A stretch of 11,970 nt of DNA from Larix sibirica (taxonomy: Eukaryota > Streptophyta > Pinopsida > Pinales > Pinaceae), in the NCBI GenBank assembly GCA_004151065.3, contig NWUY0300002790.1:63005-74974 (forward strand), given 5' to 3'. Below, in pieces: positions 1-7,929 of this stretch (positions within the stretch are counted from its first letter, which is position 1; each line of letters begins with the position of its first letter). The notes under the pieces were generated by a model that saw nothing but the letters and a program-made list of their open reading frames with translations, was not told where the DNA came from and searched no databases. The position numbers were made by a program, and so were the translations under genes.

Positions 1-52
1 CCACATCACCATACCACATCACCATGCCATGTCATCATGCCACATCATCATA
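1..52. repeat. 13-bp tandem repeat, four visible units
   Basis: Four units of 13 bp lie head to tail with the pattern CCACATCACCATG / CCATGTCATCATG. The array continues past the left window edge. The same array, with seven units, is inside the other LTR copy at 3069-3159. A 13-bp period does not keep a reading frame, which argues for a noncoding role or passive slippage. Confidence 0.85.
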
Positions 53-325
53 ATAAATGTATGGTCTTGCCACCTATTAGACACCTCGGTTGTATGGCCT
101 ACCACTTGGCAGGTTGTGGACCTGCCACGTGGCACCCTCCTACAACTTTTGCATGTTCCATCAAACTTCAGAATGGTGTATCTTCACCATCCTATGTTCG
201 TTTGAGGCGATTTAAGCGACGTTGGAAAGATCTCATCGATATATAAGAAATGGTGATGTTTCCATTAGCATTCAAGAAATTTTATTTTTTAGCATTCTCA
301 GATCCACCTAGATCATTCCTCCCCA
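1..325 (-). mobile_element. Partial LTR (3' LTR, cut by window edge) of a minus-strand LTR retrotransposon
   Basis: This stretch is a diverged direct copy, about three quarters identical by eye, of the right end of the complete LTR at 2126-3432. The shared sequence ends with TCCCCA at 325 here and at 3432 there. On the minus strand both copies therefore begin with TGGGGA, the TG expected at an LTR start. Strongly shared blocks include ACACCTCGGTTGT or close variants, CACCCTCCTACAACTTTT and TTGAGGCGATT. Beyond 325 and 3432 the two copies have unrelated flanks. Read on the minus strand it is the U3 start of the 3' LTR; the rest lies left of the window. It could instead be an unrelated dispersed copy of the same repeat, but the PBS at 2112-2123 favours paired LTRs. 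No coding capacity is credible. Confidence 0.68.
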
Positions 326-580
326 TTGGAAAAAATTCTACACCTCCAAAAGTATGGATTTACTCAGCAACTCTATGATGATAAATCTCCCTAACTTTTA
401 TGATCTTTACCCATCTTACTGACCTATATTAAATCATATTCGGTTACCATTTTTTTGAGGATCGACAACATAATCCTCGTTTATTTCCATATTTGTGAGA
501 CTGGCATCAACATCCCCTAAATTTCGTCTGATCGCTCACTTTCCAAACTGCATAAAAAATTCCTCTGCAAATCCACACTC

Positions 581-784
581 TCTTTTAGATCCTTCACCTT
601 TGTTCTTTGTATTGAGAATGTCGAAGGCCAACACTTGTGTCAATATGCAAACCTATAGTTGCTTCTGTTGCACAACAACTGTCTCTAAAAGGCCATACCC
701 TCCTTTAGATCCTTCACCTTTGTATTTCAAATCGAGAATGTTTAAAGACCGACACTTGCATCAATGTGCATAGTTGTAGCTGAT
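581..784. repeat. Diverged tandem duplication, 120-bp offset
   Basis: A block beginning TCTTTTAGATCCTTCACC at 581 recurs at 701 as TCCTTTAGATCCTTCACC, exactly 120 bp later. Similarity continues through matching TTGAGAATGT / TCGAGAATGT and ACACTTGTGTCAATATGCA / ACACTTGCATCAATGTGCA segments. Each recognisable unit spans about 84 bp, with a less similar spacer between. Open frames exist on the plus strand here, but their residues resemble no family I know. Confidence 0.8.
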
Positions 785-1228
785 GATCATAAATATGTAG
801 GATCTAAGCAAGCTAATACTTGCCTCGTTGTCCCAAAGATCTTATGAAACTTGGGAACAAGTTTACAAAGTTTCCAAACAGGCTTTAGGAAAAACAATGC
901 CGCTCACAAAGAAGTGGCTACAAATACCATTATAACATGGAAACAATCATCTTCAAGTCACAATAGGAGTGCACTAGTGGTAGATTACTACAACAATATT
1001 CACATGGCTAAATCACAATGTCGAATACAAGTACTTAGTGGAAGACTCTATGGGCTTGGAATCCCCTATACAAAATTCACATTCCAAATTCCTTATTGGT
1101 ATTCGGTCCTACAAGGTTTGGACCTAGTGTCCATGGCACACTTCATACCCCCTTATGCCCTCGTCCTGTTCCTGTGGCTTCATCCCTTGTTTCGATGGCT
1201 TCCTTGCATCGAATGGCCTCCGATCACT

Positions 1229-1410
1229 ATCTTGGATTTCCATCTTGGAACTAGCTTTCCATCTTGGATCTCCATCTTGTCTCTCCATCTTGGCTCTTCA
1301 TCTTTGATGTTCCACTTTGGATGTCCATCTTGAATCTCCATCTTGGATCCCCTTTCAAATATCCATATTGAATCTCCATCTTAGATCTCCATCTTGGATC
1401 CCCATCTTAG
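1229..1410. repeat. 15-bp tandem repeat, about 12 degenerate units
   Basis: Degenerate head-to-tail copies of CCATCTTGGATCTCC (minus strand GGAGATCCAAGATGG) fill this segment. Units differ by one to several substitutions and a few change length. The period is a multiple of three, so on the minus strand it could encode a repeated pentapeptide (for example D-P-R-W-R in one frame), and it lies downstream of the gag remnant on that strand. Whether it was ever translated is unknown; it may simply be a minisatellite inside the element. Confidence 0.85.
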
Positions 1411-1689
1411 AGGTTTATTCCTAAACTCTCTTTACTGTTGAACATTCTCAACAAAGGTTGAAAACTATGTTGCATATCAAGTGATGCTATAACTAGTATT
1501 CACTTTTCCCTTCTTCAATCATGCCACTTCAATTTGATGCCACCTAGAATCATGTACATGCTCATTATTCCCACTAACATGTCTGGTGTTTCTTCCTTAT
1601 TTCAAAATTTGTTTTGGATAACCTTCTCCAATGAAGTGCATCTTTACCCATCTTGCCAACTGTTACAATAATGGAAAGCACAACATGCT

Positions 1690-2070
1690 ATTCAGAACTA
1701 GCTATGTAGAAATGATATCCATTTCTTACCAAGCCATTATAATGGATTTCCTTCTTTGGGTTACTCCTTCTCAATATGTTCCTTCTTTGGATGACATTCC
1801 TTCTTCATGAACTACCTCTTGGAATGTAGGTGCTTGATCAACTCTTTCATCAGCTACCTTTGTCTCCATGGGTACTCGTACGACTTTCCTCCAATGCTTT
1901 GCAGGTGCTTGCAGAACTTTCTTTCCCTACTTTGGATGAAGCTACGAATGAACTTTCCATCATTTTCTAATCCAGTGGCCACTCATATTACAGTGAGTGC
2001 AATAGTTCTTTATCTTGGACAACGAACCTTCCTTGCCATTCTCTACTTTTGGACTTGTTTGAATTTACCA
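1690..2070 (-). pseudogene. gag remnant with a degenerate zinc knuckle
   Basis: A single minus-strand frame carries the segment YCTHCNMSGHWIRK (about 1960-2004). It fits the CX2CX4HX4C nucleocapsid zinc knuckle through its first three ligands, and the fourth cysteine codon is now TGA. Upstream is a lysine/serine-rich stretch. Downstream the frame stays mostly open through a charged, basic-to-acidic linker (R-K-V-V-R-V-P-M-E-T-K-V-A-D-E) with scattered stops. A CCHC knuckle in retrotransposon Gag binds the element's RNA during particle assembly. It lies only about 110 nt after the primer binding site, whereas a capsid domain of several hundred residues should come between. The N-terminal part of gag therefore appears deleted. 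The knuckle itself is fairly clear; the family assignment is not. Confidence 0.55.
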
Positions 2071-2111
2071 CACTTTATTTTGGATTTTTTAAGCATCCAC
2101 CTATAAAACCT

Positions 2112-2123
2112 ACTTTGATACCA
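2112..2123 (-). other. Primer binding site, initiator tRNA-Met type
   Basis: On the minus strand the sequence is TGGTATCAAAGT. The common plant LTR-retrotransposon PBS complementary to the 3' end of initiator tRNA-Met is TGGTATCAGAGC, so 10 of 12 positions match. It sits two bases (AG) after the LTR ends in ...CCAAATCA on the minus strand, which is the expected place for priming minus-strand DNA synthesis. It fixes both the orientation of the element and the inner LTR boundary. Confidence 0.7.
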
Positions 2124-2745
2124 CTTGATTTGGAAGAGGCTCAATAATTCAGTATACCATTATAAACAATAAACTATTCCAATTATCCAAGATCTTAATT
2201 CTGACCAGCACCTCGTTATTATGTGAATGCATTAATTTAACTAAGTTCATTTAATAGTGTCTCTTATAATTTGTGCTTTCAATGTACTTTATGAAAAAAT
2301 CATCATGAAGATAATTAGACAATGAAAATGTAAGCATAAACACACACAACATTTGGTAACGGAGTTCACCAAACTTCCTGTTTGTCTCTGAGCCCGCTTC
2401 AACCAGCAAGACTGCTCAGTTAATCTTCAATTTCCAAAAAAAGTACAATAATAAATGACTTAGAATACGTGAATTGAAGACCCCCTTCAATTATGTAGCT
2501 GAAATGCATAAACAAATGTCAGAAGTTGATTCCTCTCAAAAAACCATGAAACTCAAGTATAAACTTGACCACTTTTTGTTCTGGAGACCACAAACCCCCT
2601 GTAGCTTACAAAACAAGGATATACTCAGCATTGTACAAATATGCCCTCAAGATTCATACCAAGCCTCTCATGAAGATTTCACCCCGAACTCTCTTCAAGA
2701 ACTTCACTTCGAAATTCCATGACCAAATAGTCAGGATTCATCCCA

Positions 2746-2752
2746 TTTTATA
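2746..2752 (-). promoter_or_regulatory. Candidate LTR TATA box
   Basis: The minus strand reads CCTATAAAATGGG, a close match to a plant TATA box, roughly in the middle of the LTR where the U3/R junction is expected. Transcription would run leftwards into gag. No activity can be inferred for such an old copy. Confidence 0.5.
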
Positions 2753-3068
2753 GGCCCCAAAGGACATCTTTTTTGTTACAACCATATTAACATCATAACA
2801 AATATATTAATTTCCATTACTTAACATAACCAAAGTTGTTGGCATATTCGTTAATTTTTTAGAATTATTCCCCAAAGGCCAAGGTTCATATCCCATATAA
2901 GACCATTAATATATATGCGTTGGCTTATCTCTATATCTATATCTAAATATATAACAAACCATATAAATACAATACGTTGAACCATGTAAACCACTTGCAC
3001 GCAAATTCAGGAGGCCAATTGGAAACCATTCATTTGCTACTGTTGCATCATCAATTCCCAGTCATGTT

Positions 3069-3159
3069 CCACATCACCATGAAATGCCATCACACCACGT
3101 CATCATGCGACATCACCATGCCATGTCAACATGCCACATCACCATGCCATGTCATCGTA
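3069..3159. repeat. 13-bp tandem repeat in LTR U3, seven units
   Basis: Seven consecutive 13-bp units follow the pattern CCACATCACCATG, with variants such as CCACGTCATCATG and CCATGTCAACATG. The array lies about 320 bp upstream of the LTR TATA candidate in the direction of transcription, so it occupies U3, where repeated enhancer motifs are known in other LTR elements. One unit carries an ACGT core. An enhancer role is inference. Confidence 0.85.
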
Positions 3160-3449
3160 CTAAATGTACAGTCTTTCCACCTGTCATCCACCTCGGTTGT
3201 GCAGCCTACCATGTGGAAATCTGTGGGCCTGCCTCATGGCACCCTCCTACAACTTTTTCTTGTTCCATCAAAACTTCACAAGGGCATATCTTCCTCATAC
3301 GATGCTTGCTTGAGGCGATTCAAGCGCCATTGCAAATATCTAGTCAAGCTCTACGCAATGGTGTTGTTTCCATTGGCATTCAAGAACCTTTTTTTTTAGC
3401 ATTCTTAGATCTACCCGGATCACTCATCCCCACTTGTATGTACATATTT

Positions 3450-3638
3450 CTAAAGCAAAGAAACAAGGAAAACATTATGATATTTAGTGTTAGTAAGCAA
3501 TGCAAATCTATATGCAATTACACCTATCCTATCAAGGACTTCAAATGGCCCACAATATCTTGGTTCCAACTTGGAATCATTTTCAAGCTTCAAGGAAATC
3601 TTGCTTTTATTAACACAAAGGAAGACACCATCCCCCAC
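3450..3638 (-). pseudogene. Integrase C-terminal GPY/F-type domain (gypsy pol end)
   Basis: The minus-strand frame includes KLEPRYCGPFEVLDRIG followed by VIAYRFALLTN and HNVFLVSLL. This is the recognisable C-terminal integrase module of plant Ty3/gypsy elements, which helps bind DNA and choose targets. A stop codon follows at once. The next codons (KYVHTS) still look like the family continuation, but at 3432 the sequence switches to the LTR of another element. Any chromodomain or tail coding region is therefore missing from the window. Confidence 0.9.
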
Positions 3639-3700
3639 ATGTAATTATCTATGCATGTTAATCTTATTTTCATAATGATTTTGCATGTCTTTTGTTTCCT

Positions 3701-3950
3701 TCAATTTCTACTTGATTCTAGCAATTTATTGTTCCATTTCCTTGAGCATTTATTTCCCAAGTATAAACAATTTACTAGATTATCCCACCTCGATAGTGTC
3801 TTATGTCTTATTCCATATAAAGTATCAAACATATTCATTATCAGTGATGATTGATGCCCATTCTTATATCCCTGCAAACTCCACCANAGTGTAAATAATC
3901 TTCCCACTTGGATGGTTTGTCCATCACATACATGCGAAGCATGTCTTCAG
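3701..3950 (-). pseudogene. Integrase region between catalytic core and C-terminal domain
   Basis: On the minus strand the segments DMLRMYVMDKPSKWEDYLH and GHQSSLIMNMFDTLYG, then SRWDNLVN, match the helical region after the catalytic core of gypsy integrases. One undetermined base at 3887 and a frame change split the segment. It links the core (3950-4305) with the GPY/F region and confirms a contiguous integrase. Confidence 0.85.
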
Positions 3951-4305
3951 TTAGTTGATTCACTCTTTTAGTCTACCCATCTATTCATGGATAGTATGTA
4001 GTCCTAAAATTCAACTTGGTACCCAATTCTTCAAAAAGACTATTCCAAAAATTAGAAAGAAACTTACTATCCCTATCAAAACAATTGCATTGGGTAGCCC
4101 AATGAAATTCTCTCATGAATATTTTTGCAATGCTACCAAACTTATCAATAGACTTAACCACAATAAAATGTGTTTCCTTGATTAATTTATCCATTGCAAC
4201 CATGACATAATCATTTTGTATTAATGCATTTGGTAATTCGATTATAAATCTATGGTTATTATTGCTCATTCCCATTCTGAAAGTGGAAAAGTTTGTAACA
4301 AACAT
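3950..4305 (-). pseudogene. Integrase catalytic core (rve, DD35E), inactivated
   Basis: The frame contains VMVAMDKLIKETHF with the first catalytic Asp and CFDRDSKFLSNFW with the second, followed by LGTKLNFRTTYYP. Beyond this the frame reads stop-I-D-G-stop-T-K-R-V-N-Q. The position that normally holds the third acidic residue (Glu in T-E-R) is Lys (AAA), and two glutamine codons have become stops. An intact protein would insert element cDNA into host chromosomes; this copy could not. Recognition of the domain is very secure. Confidence 0.93.
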
Positions 4306-4319
4306 GTTGGATGTTGGTA

Positions 4320-4500
4320 TTCATCCTTAACTTGTTGACATTTCATACAAATGACAATCTATTTGGAAATATATTTCTAAATTTAAAGCAAAAGGATTGC
4401 TCTCTTTATATAGTAGTTGGCTTCTAATAGTCTAGATGTCCATAAATATGGTATCTTATGTATTTCATCCATGATAATTCTTCTCAACTCTAAAGATTTT
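4320..4500 (-). pseudogene. Integrase N-terminal zinc-binding (HHCC) region
   Basis: On the minus strand ELRRIIMDEIHKIPY is followed, after a frame shift, by CMKCQQVKDEYQHP. These are the His-containing start and the CxxC end of the HHCC zinc-binding domain that precedes the integrase core. The segment between them is out of frame and degraded, with the second His region altered. The order relative to the core is normal. Confidence 0.82.
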
Positions 4501-4699
4501 GGAACATACATTCTACTTTTACAAATAAGAAGCCCATCGTTATTTATTTGATAGCCTTCATATCACTTTTAGAATTTCTCTTGTTGCAATACATCTTTCA
4601 CTTGAATGTGGTGTTAATCTTCAACCAGAGAATAAATAACTCTCTTCTTCAAATCTAATTTGCAAATGCTAATAGGTTCCACATGAATATTTTGTTGGT

Positions 4700-5060
4700 G
4701 CATTAGTAAATTTATTTTATTTTTCTTTTATGTGGTTGATCTCAAAATCAAACTCACAAAGAAATTCCAACAATCTATCTTTCCTAGCATCTAAGTTTCA
4801 TTGATCAAATAAATACTTCAACCATTATGAGAAATTTTAAGCTCAAATCTCTTTCCCATTAAATAGTGCCTCNTTTCAAAGCATGCACTATTGTAGCAAG
4901 TTGCAAGTCATGAGTAGTGTAGTTTTTCTCATGTTCTTTCAATTTTATCAAATCATAACATACTAAATTATTATGTGCATGAGAACTTCACCAAGTCTTT
5001 CAATGCACACAACAAAAATTTTATTTGGATCTACAAGTTTCGAAATGATGGCACTTGTGA
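4700..5060 (-). pseudogene. RNase H domain of gypsy pol
   Basis: The minus strand reads LKEHEKNYTTHDLQLATIVH, then GKRFELKISHNG and LLEFLCEFDFEINHIK. These are the landmark segments of Ty3/gypsy RNase H, which degrades RNA in RNA-DNA hybrids during replication. The Asp expected just before the conserved His (T-D-H) is Ser here. The region holding the first catalytic Asp appears shortened by a small deletion. An undetermined base lies at 4873. Downstream, a weaker stretch (about 4500-4690) links to the integrase. Confidence 0.87.
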
Positions 5061-5089
5061 GAAGTTTCTTCAATAGATGAACATTCTCC

Positions 5090-5899
5090 TCACATTCTTG
5101 GAACCATTTGAACTTTACACCTTTATTTTGTGAAGAAGTGATTGGGTATGATTTTTTTTAATCCCTTGATAAATATTCAATAATATCCATCAAACCCCAT
5201 GAAGGATATCACATCCACTACATTACTTGGAGTTGGCCAATTTATTATGGCTTCAATATTTTATGGATCCACGGATATTCCTTGTTTTGAAATAATGTGT
5301 CCCAAATAATGAATTAAGTTTTGATATAAAAAAATTCATTTTCTTAGTTTTCCACGAAATAAGATTCTCTCTTAGCACTTGTAAACCCATCCTCAAGGAA
5401 TTCTCATGTTCTTCTTCAATATCAAAATAAATTAATATATCATCCAAAAAACAAGAAAAAAAGTATCCTAGTACTTGCTGAAAACTTATTCATGAGACAT
5501 GAATGTACCTAGTGCATTTGTGAGACAAAATTCCATCACCACAAATTCATAATGGCCATGCCTCATTCTTAAGGTTTTCTTATGGATGTCTTCTTCCTTA
5601 TTTCTACCTTAATAATGTCCATATCTCAAATCAGTTTTGGAAAATACATTTTCCCCTCTCATTTGCTCAAACAAGTCATCAGTATGAGGTAATGGGTACT
5701 TCATTATGACTTTATTCGGTTTCTTATAGTCAATATAAATCCTTATATTTTTATGTTTTTTTACAATAACATTGGTGCTCCCCTTGGAGACATGTTTGGT
5801 TAAATGTATAATTTTTTCTAGCAACCCTTGTAATTGTATTTCCAACTCCAATAATTCCATGGTACTCATTCTATAAGTAGACTTTGACATTGGTGCCAC
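5090..5899 (-). pseudogene. Reverse transcriptase of gypsy pol
   Basis: The N-terminal part (5899-5609) has MSKSTYRMSTMELLELEIQL, then VIVKKHKNIRIYIDYKKPNK and FSKTDLR with the first catalytic Asp. A middle part (about 5609-5460) has RMRHGHYEFVVMEFCLTNA, matching the FGLTNAP-type palm motif with changes. The catalytic box F-L-D-D-I-L-I-Y is at 5439-5450 and continues into VLQVLREN. A thumb/connection segment with INWPTPSNVV and SFMGFDGYY lies at about 5150-5250. RT copies the element RNA into DNA. The catalytic Asp residues survive, but frames change at several points and in-frame stops are present, so no full protein can be made. Confidence 0.95.
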
Positions 5900-6097
5900 T
5901 CCAAGTACAAGATCAATTATAAGTCAATGTCTCTCTTTGGAGGAATTTATCACTTCATAAGGGAATACATCCTTGAATTCTTGCAACACAAGACAATATT
6001 CAAGTTGTGAACCTTTATCTTCTACAAATTCCAATATGTGTGTTGCAAGCAATTTCCATCCTTTTCTAAAACATTTTTTCAACTACAACACTAAAAT

Positions 6098-6480
6098 CTA
6101 TCTAATAAACATTACCTTTAGAATTCTTCTTACTATCATTGAATTTCCATCTTCATTAATGCAATCAAAATTCTTTTTGTAGCAATCATGTTTAACTCGA
6201 TGTTCTTCCAACCAATCCATATTAATGAGGAAATCATATGAAGCAAGAGGGAAAATATTCAAATTTGATTGTGTGAAGAAACCATACATATCTAATGACA
6301 TCTATCCACCATTTCCCTAACATTTCTCATGGTTCTAGAGGCTACTTGGACCATTCATGGCTTACTACAATTACACTTCTTAAGGACGAAAGTTTCAACA
6401 AATTTAAGAGTAATATAACTATGACTAGATTATGAATAAATTAAAATAGAAATGTATTGCTTAGCAATATTACCTTCAAC
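6098..6480 (-). pseudogene. Retroviral-type aspartic protease of gypsy, inactivated
   Basis: The C-terminal part shows SYDFLINMDWLEEHRVKHDC, typical of plant gypsy proteases. Upstream (6413-6447) the flap-side active-site region reads ILIYS-stop-SSHSYI. The family has D-S-G/T-A here, so the catalytic Asp is Tyr and the Gly codon is a stop. The enzyme would cut the Gag-Pol polyprotein. About 200 bp of poorly conserved linker (5900-6098) connects it to RT. Confidence 0.88.
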
Positions 6481-6599
6481 TTCAACTATGGTTAATTGGT
6501 GATCCTCTTAGTGGTATCCCAAAGTACCATAAATACAAGGAGTAATTTATGCTACACCATTCACAGTAGTGGCTTTCTAGATGTTGTGAAAAATTTTAG

Positions 6600-6924
6600 T
6601 GTTGACTTTTTTATGAGGAAAATTCCTATACATGTTGGATTCTCCACATCCCCAACATTGAATAGGCTACCTTGAAAGATTTCCTAAATACTCAACTGGC
6701 TTGTTCCCATTTTGAGTTGGATGATGATTTTGTTGGAAGTTCTTTTGTTGGTTTTTAAAATGAAGAGGCTTGAACGATTTCTTCATTTTCTCAAGATTAT
6801 ATTTTTTCTTATCCTTTCGTAGAATTGTTCCAATCATAGAAATGTTTATCCTTTCTAATGATCTCTTCAAGTGTTCGAGGCTCATAGAAATCAATTCAAT
6901 CACTTTAGGATTGAGGAAGTTCAC
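6600..6924 (-). pseudogene. Gag C-terminal / nucleocapsid part with degenerate zinc knuckle
   Basis: A basic, Asn/Gln-rich stretch (FKNQQKNFQQNHH) precedes a stop and then CWGCGESNMYRNF (about 6616-6657). This is a CX2CX4HX4C knuckle in which the His is Met and the last Cys is Phe. The knuckle would have bound genomic RNA. The position between capsid and protease is as expected. Confidence 0.85.
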
Positions 6925-7310
6925 TTAAGAAATGTTGAATATTTACCTTCTCATCTTGGATATGTTTGACATACCTCAGCAATTCAAAAAATTTATTTAC
7001 ATATTATTCCATTGTCATTTGCCCTTATTTCAACTAATGGTATTATATCAGGAGAGGTATTGTTGTTGAAAGTACACTATGAATTGTTTCCTTACAATAT
7101 TCCTCTCATTGATATTCCTTACTTATCGTGATCCCCCCAAATAGAATATTTTCCATTTAAATAAAATATAGCAATTTTGGCCTTCATATTTATAGAACAG
7201 TCATGTACTTGGAAATAATTTATTGTCCCAAAAATCCAAGCCTCTATGTCTTGTCCATATTTAAACTCACCATCAAAGGTAGGTTCCTTTGCCTTCCGAA
7301 ATTATTGATA
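6925..7310 (-). pseudogene. Gag capsid (retrotransposon gag) domain
   Basis: Minus-strand fragments in more than one frame read KEPTFDGEFKYGQDIEAW, then NYFQVHD, NMKAKIAIFYLNGKYSIW, and further on VNKFFELLRYVKHIQDEKV. These are the characteristic landmarks of the plant gypsy capsid domain: the opening P-x-F-x-G motif, the W...YF block and the later FxxLxxYV block. The domain forms the particle shell. Several frame changes and stops split it. Confidence 0.87.
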
Positions 7311-7479
7311 CAAATTATTTGTGAGATACCTATTTCTCCTATGTTTGTTGGCAAAGGATTTGGGGCTAGTTATGTCTCACTAACAAAATATTATATGATA
7401 GAGATGGATTGTATATGCCATCTTGAGATGTTCTTATTGTACTATGGTACCTCATGTGAAAATGGATCATTGGATTCTT

Positions 7480-7783
7480 AAGTTATTCATGCTCCTACCG
7501 TTGTTGTTTGAATTATGTCTATTATGAATTTACCTCTATAAATTTGTCAAATTTTAAAGCATGGAAACATTTATTCAATTATATTTTTCTTGAGTTTTGA
7601 TTACCCTATCATTACTTTCTTTGTATATTTGAAGATTTACCCTCAATCTCTCCATTATCTTTGCAATATTTTAAGTAGTCTCTTGATTGTTGTGTCCAGT
7701 GGAATCTATATCTACATTTTCATCCTTTATTTTTCACCCATGGAATATATTTCAAAATCATAATGGTTTTGTGCATCCTCCAT
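7480..7783 (-). pseudogene. Gag N-terminal region, possible coiled coil
   Basis: An ATG on the minus strand at 7783 (reading MEDAQNHYDFEIYSM) is a plausible original gag start. It is followed by a helix-prone, charged stretch (ERLRVNLQIYKESNDRVIK) about 100 bp later. Such N-terminal coiled-coil segments before the capsid domain are usual in plant gypsy Gag. Stops interrupt it. The start is chosen because the recognisable gag-like residues begin there and upstream sequence is not gag-like. Confidence 0.5.
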
Positions 7784-7929
7784 GATGGCAGTTTCTTAGC
7801 CACCAAGACAAAGCCATTTCTCTTTTAATTATCTTGTTGAATCAAAATATTTTCTACAAGAATTGCATTCTCAAATTTCTTCTTCTCTAAAACAACTTTT
7901 TATTGATTGTAAATCTATTCAATTTGTAT

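Larger units (their letters stand above)
326..2111 (-). mobile_element. Internal region of the LTR element, without recognisable pol
   Basis: This is the roughly 1.8-kb interior between the two LTR copies, read on the minus strand. Only the part next to the primer binding site (about 1690-2070) has recognisable coding ancestry, a gag zinc-knuckle remnant. I looked on the minus strand for protease, reverse transcriptase (xxDD), RNase H and integrase motifs and saw none, and nothing convincing on the plus strand. The region contains a 15-bp tandem array (1229-1410) and a 120-bp duplication (581-784). No clear purine-rich polypurine tract is visible just inside the LTR start at 326-345. The interior is far shorter than the 4-5 kb of an autonomous element, so this is either a non-autonomous derivative or a copy with a large deletion. 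The superfamily cannot be assigned without pol. Confidence 0.6.
2126..3432 (-). mobile_element. Complete 5' LTR (about 1.3 kb) of the minus-strand element
   Basis: On the minus strand this LTR begins TGGGGATGAG at 3432 and ends ...CCAAATCA at 2126, giving the TG...CA ends of LTRs. The PBS follows at once. Its first part matches the partial LTR at 1-325. A TATA box candidate at 2746-2752 would divide it into a U3 of about 680 bp and an R-U5 of about 590-620 bp. U3 contains a seven-unit 13-bp tandem array. I did not see a clear AATAAA in the R region on the minus strand. The flank at 3433 is gypsy pol sequence. A 5-bp target-site duplication would be CTTGT at 3433-3437, with its partner left of the window, so it cannot be verified here. 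Confidence 0.7.

Noticed and set aside
1-52. CRISPR-like array
   Set aside because: Units are contiguous 13-mers without spacers, inside an LTR of a plant genome.
851-1333. 160-codon plus-strand open frame
   Set aside because: It runs through the 15-bp tandem array in the interior of the minus-strand element. Its C-terminal part merely translates the repeat, and no domain or codon pattern supports a gene.
404-1654. 14-bp identical string TCTTTACCCATCTT at 404-417 and 1641-1654
   Set aside because: Flanks are unrelated and the match is short, so coincidence or remote shared origin cannot be separated.
2977-3644. Overlapping plus-strand frames of 140 and 186 codons
   Set aside because: They cross the boundary between the LTR and the antisense of gypsy integrase, and the His-rich part is the 13-bp array. 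These are shadows of repeats.
3955-4185. Plus-strand frame opposite integrase
   Set aside because: The antisense frame is unambiguous integrase core.
6098-6301. Host aspartic protease
   Set aside because: The sequence lies between gag and RT and carries the retrotransposon-type SYDxLINMDWLEEH signature.
7203-7481. 92-codon plus-strand frame
   Set aside because: It is antisense to the gypsy Gag capsid, whose landmarks are clear on the minus strand.
3450-7783. Integrated pararetrovirus (caulimovirid)
   Set aside because: PR-RT-RNase H order alone would fit, but an integrase with HHCC, DD35E and GPY/F parts and a gypsy-type capsid are present, and movement protein is absent.
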